This document shows positions 26,571-34,513 of a DNA stretch of 34,513 nucleotides, piece by piece. This DNA comes from Oscillospiraceae bacterium (GTDB lineage Bacteria; Bacillota; Clostridia; Oscillospirales; Acutalibacteraceae). Within the stretch, counting starts at the first letter, position 1; every line of letters begins with the position of its first letter. The DNA is taken from the NCBI GenBank assembly GCA_029012165.1, contig JAQXLO010000075.1, forward strand, positions 1 to 34,513. Direction: 5' to 3'. Under the pieces are notes generated by a model, which was given only the letters and a program-made list of their open reading frames with translations, had not been told where the DNA came from and did not search any database. The translations under genes and the position numbers were made by a program.

Positions 26571-26604
26571 AGAGCAGGACGGCGCAGGCTGTCCTGCTCT
26601 TTTT
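26571..26604 (+). terminator. Intrinsic terminator of small ORF B
   Basis: agagcaggac ggcgcaggct gtcctgctct tttt. Confidence 0.85.
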
Positions 26605-26720
26605 GGAAAGCGCTCCCGTGCAAATTCTCTGACAAAGGGCGAAGCCCGCCGACAGTTGCGGATCTGTCGGCAGGCTTCTGCATGCAGTTTATGGAGAGAA
26701 AGAAAGACGATGGCAATATT

Positions 26721-26758
26721 AAGGCAACACCGCACGATCAGGGTGTGCGAATTGCTTT
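26721..26758. repeat. Short imperfect palindrome resembling the fused ends of the 33849-34010 MITE
   Basis: aaggcaacaccgcacgatc ... gtgtgcgaattgcttt compared with gggcaataccgcacaattg / caattgtgcggtattgccc. Confidence 0.4.
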
Positions 26759-27050
26759 AAACAGCGTGGACAAGCTGGTAGCGGATGCCTTGATCGTTTA
26801 AAAGGTCAAGCCATGCACCCAGACCGAAATTGTTTTCGCACGCCAGCTGCAAAAGCTTTGCGGCATAGGAGACGGACAGATCCGGGCAGACACAGGATTC
26901 CGCCTTGGTGCCGAGGGAGGATTCTTCCCGAACGTACAGAGCGACGCCGCGTGGCAAGGGGTCAGCGTAGTAGGAGAGCGTGCTTGCTTTTTGCAAGCCT
27001 TCGATCTCGGAAAACTGACGCCTGAATAGGGCATACGCCTCGCACTTCAT
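26757..27050 (-). CDS. Small hypothetical protein (possibly DUF6514-like)
   Basis: MKCEAYALFRRQFSEIEG...YYADPLPRGVALYVREESS...; ATG at 27050 preceded by aggatcc RBS-like sequence. Confidence 0.5.
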   Translation of the reverse strand: MKCEAYALFRRQFSEIEGLQKASTLSYYADPLPRGVALYVREESSLGTKAESCVCPDLSVSYAAKLLQLACENNFGLGAWLDLLNDQGIRYQLVHAV

Positions 27051-27075
27051 AGTAAGGATCCTTTCTGTGTCCGTA

Positions 27076-27104
27076 TTGACAAAGGGGGCGGGGCATTGTA
27101 TAAT
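27076..27104 (+). promoter_or_regulatory. Perfect-consensus sigma-A promoter
   Basis: TTGACA (27076-27081), N17, TATAAT (27099-27104). Confidence 0.75.
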
Positions 27105-27364
27105 ATATGATATTATTTTGCAATGCCGCACTGTAATAGAAAGAGAATGGACACAAATCTCTTGTAAAATTTTATTACAGACGCAGTATACAGCAAAATC
27201 GGCACGTTGTCAGGTGCCGAAAGAGCACTTTTTTTCAAGGAATTTGGTGTAAATTTTTGCGTCTGCCGATTCGGGAAAAAGGGACAAAACCACAAATAGT
27301 TTGCCATGTTTTATACAATATGTGTGAAATAAGTACACGGAACAGCAGAAAGGGAGGAACAGTC

Positions 27365-27961
27365 ATGAGCTTATCCGACGGAAAAGACGATCGTCTGCAG
27401 CGCTTTGCCAAAATTTGGTGGAAATCCCGCACCGACGCCAAAAAGTCGCAGGAGTACATGGCGTTAAATTTGGGTGTGTCCAAACGAACCGTGCAAAACT
27501 GGGAGCGGGGTACGTCCTCGCCGGATTTCTTCCAAAGTGCCGAGTGGTTTCGCCTGTTGGGACAGAACCCGATCCACTACTATCTGGAATTTTTGTATCC
27601 GAGCCTGTTCGAGAATTTGTCCCCAGCGCAGGATGATGCAGCGATTTCGGAAAAGGTACTGTTTTTAGTCGAGAATATGACGCCGGTAGAAAAGCGGCAG
27701 CTTTTGTATCTGATGGCCGGAAACCACGGCAGCTCATGGTATTCCCTGCTGCAAATGTTCACCGCCCATTGCCACACCTCCATGAAGTCCCGTGTGGCGG
27801 CGGCAAGGGTCATTGCGGAAAATTACGAGATGGAGGCAAAGTCCGGGGACTTGGTGTGCCCCGAAAATGTACAGCCGGACATGGATGTGCTGAACTTTGC
27901 CATTTCTCAGGGCAAGCAGGCGGCGCAGGATCGCAAAATGGGCTACACGACGCAAAAATAA
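27365..27961 (+). CDS. XRE-family HTH transcriptional regulator
   Basis: KSQEYMALNLGVSKRTVQNWERGTSSPDF helix-turn-helix; RBS gaaagggaggaac. Confidence 0.8.
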   Translation: MSLSDGKDDRLQRFAKIWWKSRTDAKKSQEYMALNLGVSKRTVQNWERGTSSPDFFQSAEWFRLLGQNPIHYYLEFLYPSLFENLSPAQDDAAISEKVLFLVENMTPVEKRQLLYLMAGNHGSSWYSLLQMFTAHCHTSMKSRVAAARVIAENYEMEAKSGDLVCPENVQPDMDVLNFAISQGKQAAQDRKMGYTTQK

Positions 27962-27985
27962 AGGACAGCAACAGCGGCAAGAAGG

Positions 27986-30250
27986 CTATTCCACCACGAT
28001 GGCAAGCACGGTGGAATCGTCTTCTTTATTTTTCTGCAAATTTTTGCGGGAGCTGCGCAGGATGGATTCCGCCAGCGTCTGCGCACTGCCGCCGTCAAAG
28101 CGTTTCAGGGCGTCCACGATGGGGTCGTCCCGCAAAGCACAGGTGCCATCGGAGACCATGACGATGACGTCGCCCTTGCGCAGGGTGCGTTTTTCGTGTT
28201 CAAAACGGGCGCCCGGCAGGATGCCGATGGGCATACAGGGGGTTTCCACGCAGTCCATTTTTTTGCCCCGCAGCAGATAGGATGCCGCCGCACCGGCTTT
28301 ATAAAAGTGGGTTTCGCCGTTGTACAGATCGACGCAGACCACGTCCAGTGTGGAGACGGATTCCGTATCCTCCCGCATCAGCAAAGCGGAATTGACGGTG
28401 CGCAGGGCGCACGCAAAGCTTAAGTCCGCCCGCAGCAGGGAGGCGAAAATTTCCGCCGTAGCCTGTGCGTCCGCTGCGGCAGAGGCGCCGGTGCCCATGC
28501 CGTCACACAGGATAAAATACTGCTTGCCGTCCCGGGCAAAGGTGAGGAAAAAGTCGCCGCAGGTGTGACCGTCGGCGGCGTGCTGTGCGGTGCCGGTGCG
28601 CAGGCGAAGCTGTTCGACCTGGGCAAAGCTCCAGCGAAATTCCTCACCTGCGGCGGATATGGTCGGCAGGGCGAAGCTGCAGCCGCAGGCACGTCCCAAT
28701 TCGGCGCTCAGAGCGGATTTGTTGATGTCGGCAGCCATGGCTTCGGTGGTCACATACAGGGTGTACCGTCCGTTTTGGGAGAAGCAGGCGGCGTTGTGTA
28801 CCTTCACGCCGAAACTGCGGAACACCTGTGCCGCTGCGGCGCTCTCCCGCTGCAAAAGCTGGCGTGTGTCCGCAAAGCGGGCGGCGGCATCCGTCAGCAG
28901 GTCGGAGGCGGCGGTGAAGGGGTCGGTGCCTGTCCGCTCAGCGCAGCGGCCATAGGGAGACTGGGCGTTTTCCTCATACGCCTGAATACACGAGGCGCAG
29001 AGCATATTGCGGCGGGTGCATTTTTCCGCAAGGTTCCCCGGCAGTTCCTCGGGGGAAAGATACTGCTTGCTGTGCAGCAGAGAGAAGCACTCCGCCATAG
29101 CGGTGCGGGTCTCCCGCTCCTGTGTGTCCCAGCAGGACTTGCGGTTGGCGCAGTCCATGCAGGAAAGCTCCTGTACACGCCGTGTCATGAAGGCGGTGCC
29201 GGGCACTTTGCCCTGCCGCAGCTGCTGTTCGGTCAGGTAGGGCGTGATCTCCGAGAGTGCCCGGGCGGCCGTTTGCAGCTGATTGCTGACCCGGACGAGA
29301 TTTTTATCCGTCGGCGCAGAAGCGGCGCTGAACAGCTTGCGCAGGCGCAGAAGTGCTTTTTGGGGCACAAGGCAAAAGACGGCGCCGGCAAAAGCGGTCT
29401 CCGCAAAAACGGCGACGGCGTCGGTGTCCTGTGTCAGCACAGGGTAGAGACCGGCGATGCACGTCAGCACCAGCGGCAGCAGCCAGCGCTTCCTGCGTGC
29501 GAACAAACCTCCCAGCAGTCCCCCCAGCGCATAACAGCAGGCCAGTCCCGGTGTTTTGCAGGCGATCTCCAGTGCGGTGCCGCACAAAATGCCTGCCGCA
29601 CCGCCGCCGGTTTCGGCGAACAGCTCCGCCGACAGAAGAATCAGCCAAACGGCGAGGATGCGGGAGGGCACGAAGATGAAAATGTGCACCGAGGAGAAGG
29701 AGAGCAGCAGGGCACAGATGCCCGCCATCAGGGACAGCGCCTCGGCACTGTCCAGTGCGGCAGGGCGGTGCAGAACCTTCCACAGCGCCAGCGCACGGAC
29801 ATAGAAGTATGCCACGCCGCCGGCCAGCAGACCATCGCACAGGAACATCAGCACACTGCCCGGATAAAAGCCGTTGGCCAAGGTGATGGTGACGCCGCTG
29901 GCGGCACAGCACAGGAACGACACTGCCATGGCAGATAGAGGCGTTTCCTGCGTCTGGGTGATGGAGCGCAGGGAGAAGCTGATCATGCCGCAGGCGAGCA
30001 CCGCCGCCGCCCCCATCAGTCCCGTCAGCGGATCCTCTGAAAATAACAGGGATCCGGCGATGGAGCCTGCGCACGCCGTCAGCAGACAGCTTTTCGGTGC
30101 CGCCGCCGTAAAAGCCACCGCCAAGGAGGGCAGTCCCTCAAAGAGTCTTGTCCGTGCCAGAAGCAGACCCGTCAGCAGTGTGAGCACCTGCTTTGCCGCA
30201 AACCGCAGACCATAGGGGATCCTTTCCCGAATATGCGCTGCTTTTTCCAA
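27986..30250 (-). CDS. spoIIE: Stage II sporulation protein E (SpoIIE), PP2C-type phosphatase; TTG start at 30250 preferred
   Basis: Multi-TM N-terminus; ILCDGMGTGASAAADAQ, RTVNSALLMREDTESVSTLDVVCVDLYNGETHFYKAGAAASYLL, VMVSDG; RBS ggagagg upstream of TTG. Confidence 0.93.
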   Translation of the reverse strand: MEKAAHIRERIPYGLRFAAKQVLTLLTGLLLARTRLFEGLPSLAVAFTAAAPKSCLLTACAGSIAGSLLFSEDPLTGLMGAAAVLACGMISFSLRSITQTQETPLSAMAVSFLCCAASGVTITLANGFYPGSVLMFLCDGLLAGGVAYFYVRALALWKVLHRPAALDSAEALSLMAGICALLLSFSSVHIFIFVPSRILAVWLILLSAELFAETGGGAAGILCGTALEIACKTPGLACCYALGGLLGGLFARRKRWLLPLVLTCIAGLYPVLTQDTDAVAVFAETAFAGAVFCLVPQKALLRLRKLFSAASAPTDKNLVRVSNQLQTAARALSEITPYLTEQQLRQGKVPGTAFMTRRVQELSCMDCANRKSCWDTQERETRTAMAECFSLLHSKQYLSPEELPGNLAEKCTRRNMLCASCIQAYEENAQSPYGRCAERTGTDPFTAASDLLTDAAARFADTRQLLQRESAAAAQVFRSFGVKVHNAACFSQNGRYTLYVTTEAMAADINKSALSAELGRACGCSFALPTISAAGEEFRWSFAQVEQLRLRTGTAQHAADGHTCGDFFLTFARDGKQYFILCDGMGTGASAAADAQATAEIFASLLRADLSFACALRTVNSALLMREDTESVSTLDVVCVDLYNGETHFYKAGAAASYLLRGKKMDCVETPCMPIGILPGARFEHEKRTLRKGDVIVMVSDGTCALRDDPIVDALKRFDGGSAQTLAESILRSSRKNLQKNKEDDSTVLAIVVE

Positions 30251-30285
30251 AACAAACACCCTCTCCGAAATTGGGATTTTTTGCC

Positions 30286-30333
30286 ATTATATCACTTGGA
30301 ATTGGGAATTTCTGTCAAAACAGACGTGTCAAA
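30286..30333 (-). promoter_or_regulatory. Spo0A/sigma-A-type spoIIE promoter with 21-bp spacer
   Basis: Minus strand TTGACA (30318-30313), 21 bp, TATAAT (30291-30286); two TTTGACA near-0A-box motifs (30319-30313, 30333-30327). Confidence 0.65.
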
Positions 30334-30446
30334 GACAGGAAAAATAAAAATATTTTCGGGTTTTTTAATTTTTTTCTGTCATTTTTTGCGCAAGTGTGAT
30401 ACAATAAACTGTAATTTTGTGTCTACAGCGGAAGGGAAAGAATGAC

Positions 30447-31217
30447 ATGGATGAAGCAAACACCGCCAAAACAGATCTCATCATCGGCAGAAATGCGGTG
30501 CTGGAAGCTTTGCAGAGCGGACGTGCCATCGACAGCGTGATGGTGGCACGGGGAGAGCGCACCGGCTCCATCGGCAAGATCATTCGCCTGTGCCGGGACA
30601 AGGGAATCGTGGTCAAGGAAGTGGACGAGAAAAAGCTTTCCTATTCCTGCGGACACGCCAACCATCAGGGTGTGGCGGCCTTGGCGGCGGCACACGACTA
30701 TGCCGAGGTCGAGGACATTTTCGCCCTGGCACAGTCCCGCAGTGAACCGCCATTCATAATCGTATGCGACGAGCTGGAGGATCCCCATAATCTGGGCGCC
30801 ATCCTGCGCAGTGCCGAAGCGGCAGGCGCCCATGGGGTCATCATCCCCAAGCGCCGCTCCGCCTCGTTGAGCTTTGCGGTGGCAAAGGCGTCCGCCGGCG
30901 CCATTGAGTATGTGCCCGTGGCACGGGTCGCCAACATTCCCGCTTTGCTGGAGGATCTGAAAAAACGGGGCGTTTGGATCTATGCCGCAGACATGGGCGG
31001 CACACTCTGGTGCGACACGGACTTCGGCGGTGCGGTGGCGCTGGTCATCGGCTCCGAGGGGCGGGGCATCGGGCGGCTGGTCAAGGAGCGGTGCGATTTC
31101 ACGGTGTCTCTGCCCATGGCGGGCAAGATCAACTCCCTGAACGCATCGGTGGCGGCTGGGATTCTGATGTTTGAAGTGGCAAAACAAAGACGCAAGAACG
31201 GAGGGGACGGAATTTGA
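30447..31217 (+). CDS. TrmH/RlmB family rRNA 2'-O-ribose methyltransferase
   Basis: LIIGRNAVLEALQSGRAIDSVMVARG, CDELEDPHNLGAILRSAEAAGAHGVIIPKRRS, LVIGSEGRGIGRLVKERCD, SLNASVAAGILMFE. Confidence 0.94.
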   Translation: MDEANTAKTDLIIGRNAVLEALQSGRAIDSVMVARGERTGSIGKIIRLCRDKGIVVKEVDEKKLSYSCGHANHQGVAALAAAHDYAEVEDIFALAQSRSEPPFIIVCDELEDPHNLGAILRSAEAAGAHGVIIPKRRSASLSFAVAKASAGAIEYVPVARVANIPALLEDLKKRGVWIYAADMGGTLWCDTDFGGAVALVIGSEGRGIGRLVKERCDFTVSLPMAGKINSLNASVAAGILMFEVAKQRRKNGGDGI

Positions 31218-33640
31218 GCGAGAAGTGGAGCAATGGATCTCTGGATGCGCTGATGTCCGAACTGGACCGCATGGTAAAAGAGCGAGGCGACGCCGAAAAG
31301 GCGAGACCCTCCTTTGAATATGCGCAGGATACCCTGCGGGAGGCGGACGCCGTTTTGGGGCTGGATTCCGATCCGCTGGCGGATCTGTCCGTGTGGGAGC
31401 AATCGCCTGCGCCGACAGCCAAAAAGGAAGAGGACGTGATTGTCCGCGAGACACGCTACGGGCAGGAAAAGTTTGAAACGCCGGAGCCGGAGGATCTCTA
31501 CTCCCACACGTTGCTGGCGGACGAGGGGCAGCTGCCGTCGTTCATGCCGGAGATCCGGGTGGAGCGCAGAGAAGAACCGCAGGCGGAAAATCAGGAGGAC
31601 ACGGCGCAGAAGCCGGACGGAAAGACGAAGGTGTTCGGCGCCCCTGTACCCCAGACGAAGCAGAGCGTGCAGACGCCAAAACAGGACGGTCTGGACGGAC
31701 AGATGGCTTTCCCCGGGTACGAGGAAGAAGCGCCGGCGGAGAAAATCGACGAAAAGCAGGCGGAGCAGGAGCTGCAGGAACGCCGCTCCCATACCATCCG
31801 GGATTTTAAACTGCTGGAAATTGCGGAAAAGTACGAGCAGGATCTGCCGCCTGCACAGGATATTTTCGACGAGCCGGAGCCCGGTGCGCCGAAAAAGACA
31901 GACGAGAGGGCGGCGTACAGCGGCCCCGACTATACACGTCTGGGCGAGCGCAAGGAGGTCGCCCGCCGTCTGGACAAGGAGCGCCGTGCGTCCCTTTTGC
32001 AGACGGGCATTTTGACGGCGCTGGAGATCGTGATGGTCGTTTTGTCCATCCTTGCGGGCAGAATGGAGGCGGGGAACCGGGCGGTGCTGTATGCGCTGTG
32101 TCTGGTGGCGCTGTCCGTTTCCGTGGCGTTCTCCCTAAACGAGATCGTGACGGGACTGCGGGAGCTGATCCGCTGGAGACCCTCCTGCAAATCGGCAGCG
32201 GCGCTGGTGAGTGCGGCGGCGCTGGCACAGGCGATGACGGCGTTTATCCTGCCCGGCTCCGAGGGCATCCCCTGCACGTTCTGTGCGGCGGCGGGACTGG
32301 CACTTTGGTTCGGCAAGACCGGCAAGCTGCTGGAGTCCTACAGCGTCATGGGCAATTTCAAGCTTTGCGCTTACACGGCGGCGGATCACCTGCACACGGT
32401 ACATCCCTTCCGAGAGAAAAAGGACAGCTTCGAGGTGGGCAAAAATCTCAAGATCGGCGATCCGAAAATCTGCTACAGCGACAAGACACGCTTCCCGTCG
32501 GACTTTCTGCGCAATTCCGATTACCGCACCGCTGCGGACAGGCTGTGCAAATATATGATTCCTGCGGCGCTGGGTGCGGCACTGATTGCGGCGCTGGCGG
32601 GTTGGATCCGTACCAAGACGGGACTGTCCGCCCTGACCGCCTTTACAGGCACGCTCTGCGTCAGTATGCCGGCAAGCGCAGCCTTTGCCGCTCTGCTTCC
32701 CATCGTGCTGACCATGTTCCACGTCAACCGCTGCGGCGGCATGGTCGTCTCTCCCGAGGCGGCGTCCATGGCGGCGTCCATGCAGGCGCTGGCGCTGGAT
32801 GTGCTTGATCTGTACAAGGGCAAGGAATGTGATTTGGGATTTGAAGATTACCACACCATCCGCAGGGACGAGATGCTCATGTATGCCGCAACCATGGCGT
32901 TCAGCGCAGGCAGTCCCATCAGCGGCGCTTTGCGGGAGACTTTCCCCGACGCCGAGTTCCTGCCCGAGGTCAAGTCCCTGATCTACGAGGAACGGCTTGG
33001 ACTTTCCGGCTATGTCCAGGGGCAGAGCGTTCTGCTGGGCAACCGCAATCTGCTGATTAACCACAGCGTCGAGGCGCCGCCCAAGAGTGTGGAGCTGCGG
33101 CACCTGAATGCAGGCAAGCGTGTGCTATTCTTGGCGGTGGGCAATAAGGTTGCCGCCATGTTTATCGTTTCCTACAAGCCGGACGCACGACTGAAAACAC
33201 CGCTGAAGGTGTTGGAAAACAACGGCGTACACGCCCTCATTTATGCGCCGGACAGTAACCTGCACGAGGATTACATCGCCGCCGGTTTCGGTCTGACCAA
33301 GGGCGAGGCGGTGCTGATGAGCCCTGCGGGCGGCACGATCCTGCGGGAACGCAGTGCGCAGGAGAGCGAGAATGCCCCTGCCGGACTGATGCACAACGGG
33401 ACGCCCGAGGCGATGCTGCGCACCGTGGCAGGCGCCCTGACGATCCACAACATCCAGCATATCGGCGCTTTTGCGGCAATCGTCAGCTGCGGCATCGGCT
33501 GGCTGATCTGCTTTATCCTGATGCTCATTCAGGGGATTGGCGCCGTCAGCTGGAGCTTTGCGTGTCTGTACACGCTGATCTGGACGGTCATCAGCGCCGT
33601 GCTCGGCATCCTCCAGATGGTCAAATCCACGGGAAAATAA
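31214..33640 (+). CDS. P-type-ATPase-like membrane protein lacking canonical catalytic motifs, with long disordered N-terminus
   Basis: GYVQGQSVLLGNRNLL and GKRVLFLAVGNKVAAMFIVSYKPDARLKTPLKVLENNGVHALIYAPDSN align by eye to P-ATPase N/P domains; DKTGT, TGES and GDGxND not found. Confidence 0.65.
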   Translation: MSEKWSNGSLDALMSELDRMVKERGDAEKARPSFEYAQDTLREADAVLGLDSDPLADLSVWEQSPAPTAKKEEDVIVRETRYGQEKFETPEPEDLYSHTLLADEGQLPSFMPEIRVERREEPQAENQEDTAQKPDGKTKVFGAPVPQTKQSVQTPKQDGLDGQMAFPGYEEEAPAEKIDEKQAEQELQERRSHTIRDFKLLEIAEKYEQDLPPAQDIFDEPEPGAPKKTDERAAYSGPDYTRLGERKEVARRLDKERRASLLQTGILTALEIVMVVLSILAGRMEAGNRAVLYALCLVALSVSVAFSLNEIVTGLRELIRWRPSCKSAAALVSAAALAQAMTAFILPGSEGIPCTFCAAAGLALWFGKTGKLLESYSVMGNFKLCAYTAADHLHTVHPFREKKDSFEVGKNLKIGDPKICYSDKTRFPSDFLRNSDYRTAADRLCKYMIPAALGAALIAALAGWIRTKTGLSALTAFTGTLCVSMPASAAFAALLPIVLTMFHVNRCGGMVVSPEAASMAASMQALALDVLDLYKGKECDLGFEDYHTIRRDEMLMYAATMAFSAGSPISGALRETFPDAEFLPEVKSLIYEERLGLSGYVQGQSVLLGNRNLLINHSVEAPPKSVELRHLNAGKRVLFLAVGNKVAAMFIVSYKPDARLKTPLKVLENNGVHALIYAPDSNLHEDYIAAGFGLTKGEAVLMSPAGGTILRERSAQESENAPAGLMHNGTPEAMLRTVAGALTIHNIQHIGAFAAIVSCGIGWLICFILMLIQGIGAVSWSFACLYTLIWTVISAVLGILQMVKSTGK

Positions 33641-33655
33641 AATAGAATCACCCCA

Positions 33656-33707
33656 GACGGGTCTGCGGCATTTCCTGCGGGAACGCCGACAGATCCGTTT
33701 TTTTGTG
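33656..33707 (+). terminator. Intrinsic terminator downstream of the P-ATPase-like gene
   Basis: gggtctgcggcatttcctgcgggaacgccgacagatcc stem-loop followed by gttttttt. Confidence 0.7.
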
Positions 33708-33708
33708 G

Positions 33709-34131
33709 TTCATCACGGAAAGTTTGGGGATAAAAGTATGGTTCTTCACGGATTTTTGTGGGATTAAAAGTTTCGCTCAAGCCTTTTTAAAGGCTTGCGA
33801 ATTCCAAAGGCGGCGCCTTTGGTCGCCGACCGCAGTCGGCGAAATTCTGGGCAATACCGCACAATTGCGGCACACGCCTTGCTTGAATCTTATTCCGTCA
33901 GCTTACACATAAATCCCTTGACTTGCGTTAGCAAGTCGGCGGCCTTTCTGTGCAACCTGACAAAAAATCTTACTTCGCAATCCGCACACCCCAATTGTGC
34001 GGTATTGCCCTGACAACAGAAAGCGCAGGAGGGGAGCCAAAACAGTCCGGTGGACTGTTTTGCGTGGGGAACCCTCGCCGGGGGGGGGCTCCCCGGTGCG
34101 AAGCACAAATCTCCCAACTTTCCGTGATGAG
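33709..34131. repeat. Hairpin-rich repeat family, copy 2, interrupted by a MITE
   Basis: ttcatcacggaaagtttggggat ... aactttccgtgatga ends; interior matches copy 1 on both sides of 33849-34010. Confidence 0.85.
33849..34010. mobile_element. 162-bp MITE with perfect 19-bp TIRs nested in repeat copy 2
   Basis: gggcaataccgcacaattg (33849-33867) and caattgtgcggtattgccc (33992-34010) are perfect inverted repeats; copy 1 provides the uninterrupted sequence. Confidence 0.85.
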
Positions 34132-34172
34132 AAAAAAACGGGAACGGCGTTCGCCGTCCCCGTAAAACTTTC

Positions 34173-34513
34173 TTATTCTTCTTCAGCAGCAGCTTTGGCT
34201 TCCTCGATGACCTTGTTGGCAACATCGGCGGGAGCGTCCTCATAGCGAGCGAACTCGATGGAGAACGAACCTCTGCCGGCAGTGACCGAACGCAGGATGG
34301 TGGAGAAGTTGCCCATTTCCGCCATGGGAACTTCGGCAATCAGCTCACGCATATTGTGCTCGCCCGTATGCTCGATGCCGAGAACACGGCCGCGACGTTT
34401 GGTGACGTCGCTCATGATGTCACCGAGGTTATCCTTGGGAAGCTGAACCTTCAAAGTGCCGAACGGCTCGAGGATGGTCGGCTTCGCTTCGGGAATCGCA
34501 TTCTTGAACGCAA
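34173..34513 (-). CDS. Elongation factor G-type GTPase, C-terminal part (5' end beyond window)
   Basis: EAKPTILEPFGTLKVQLPKDNLGDIMSDVTKRRGRVLGIE...ELIAEVPMAEMGNFSTILRSVTAGRGSFSIEFARYEDAP matches EF-G domains IV/V. Confidence 0.9.
   Translation of the reverse strand, partial: AFKNAIPEAKPTILEPFGTLKVQLPKDNLGDIMSDVTKRRGRVLGIEHTGEHNMRELIAEVPMAEMGNFSTILRSVTAGRGSFSIEFARYEDAPADVANKVIEEAKAAAEEE

Noticed and set aside
27123-27167. 14-codon leader peptide MPHCNRKRMDTNLL in the XRE regulator leader
   Set aside because: No Shine-Dalgarno sequence and no regulatory codon pattern
28565-29938. 457-aa + strand ORF opposite spoIIE, and the 456-aa minus ORF 24340-25710 opposite the LCP gene
   Set aside because: Antisense shadows of confident genes; no RBS or domain support
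33890-34339. ORFs crossing the hairpin repeats (33890-34339, 17685-18038, 17713-18066, 33950-34165)
   Set aside because: Translations of repeat/MITE sequence (e.g. EPKQSGGLFW...); they span unrelated elements and gene ends

Overview
Chromosomal window from a sporulating, moderately GC-rich Firmicute (probably Oscillospiraceae/Ruminococcaceae; inferred from gene content). Left half, + strand: miaB (3' part), sugar-phosphate isomerase, ylbF-like gene, mutS, mutL, miaA, HlyD-like gene, yggS, sepF, divIVA, lspA, rluD-type synthase, split transketolase, mini-DivIVA, fumarase beta, PiT transporter. Right half: MFS symporter, EEP nuclease, nth, GT-D glycosyltransferase, PETG surface protein with class B sortase and LCP protein, mntP, XRE regulator, spoIIE, rlmB-type methylase, a P-type-ATPase-like protein lacking catalytic motifs, and an EF-G C-terminus. 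The most interesting signal is not in the ORF track. Two paralogous 31-aa hydrophobic peptides lie in inverted orientation about 8 kb apart (18087-18182 minus; 26456-26551 plus). They share a nearly identical ~100 bp upstream region: tandem TTAAGGA half-sites with 11-bp period, a sigma-A promoter with 17-bp spacing, 5' UTR and RBS. They also share a near-identical terminator. In copy A the stop codon and terminator are separated by an inserted degenerate repeat. Other structure includes a hairpin-rich repeat family in convergent intergenic regions (one copy split by a MITE with perfect 19-bp TIRs), a separate 214-bp MITE-like element, a same-strand cluster of three DnaA boxes, and a 21-bp-spaced, Spo0A-type promoter upstream of spoIIE. 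No tRNA, rRNA or CRISPR was recognised.
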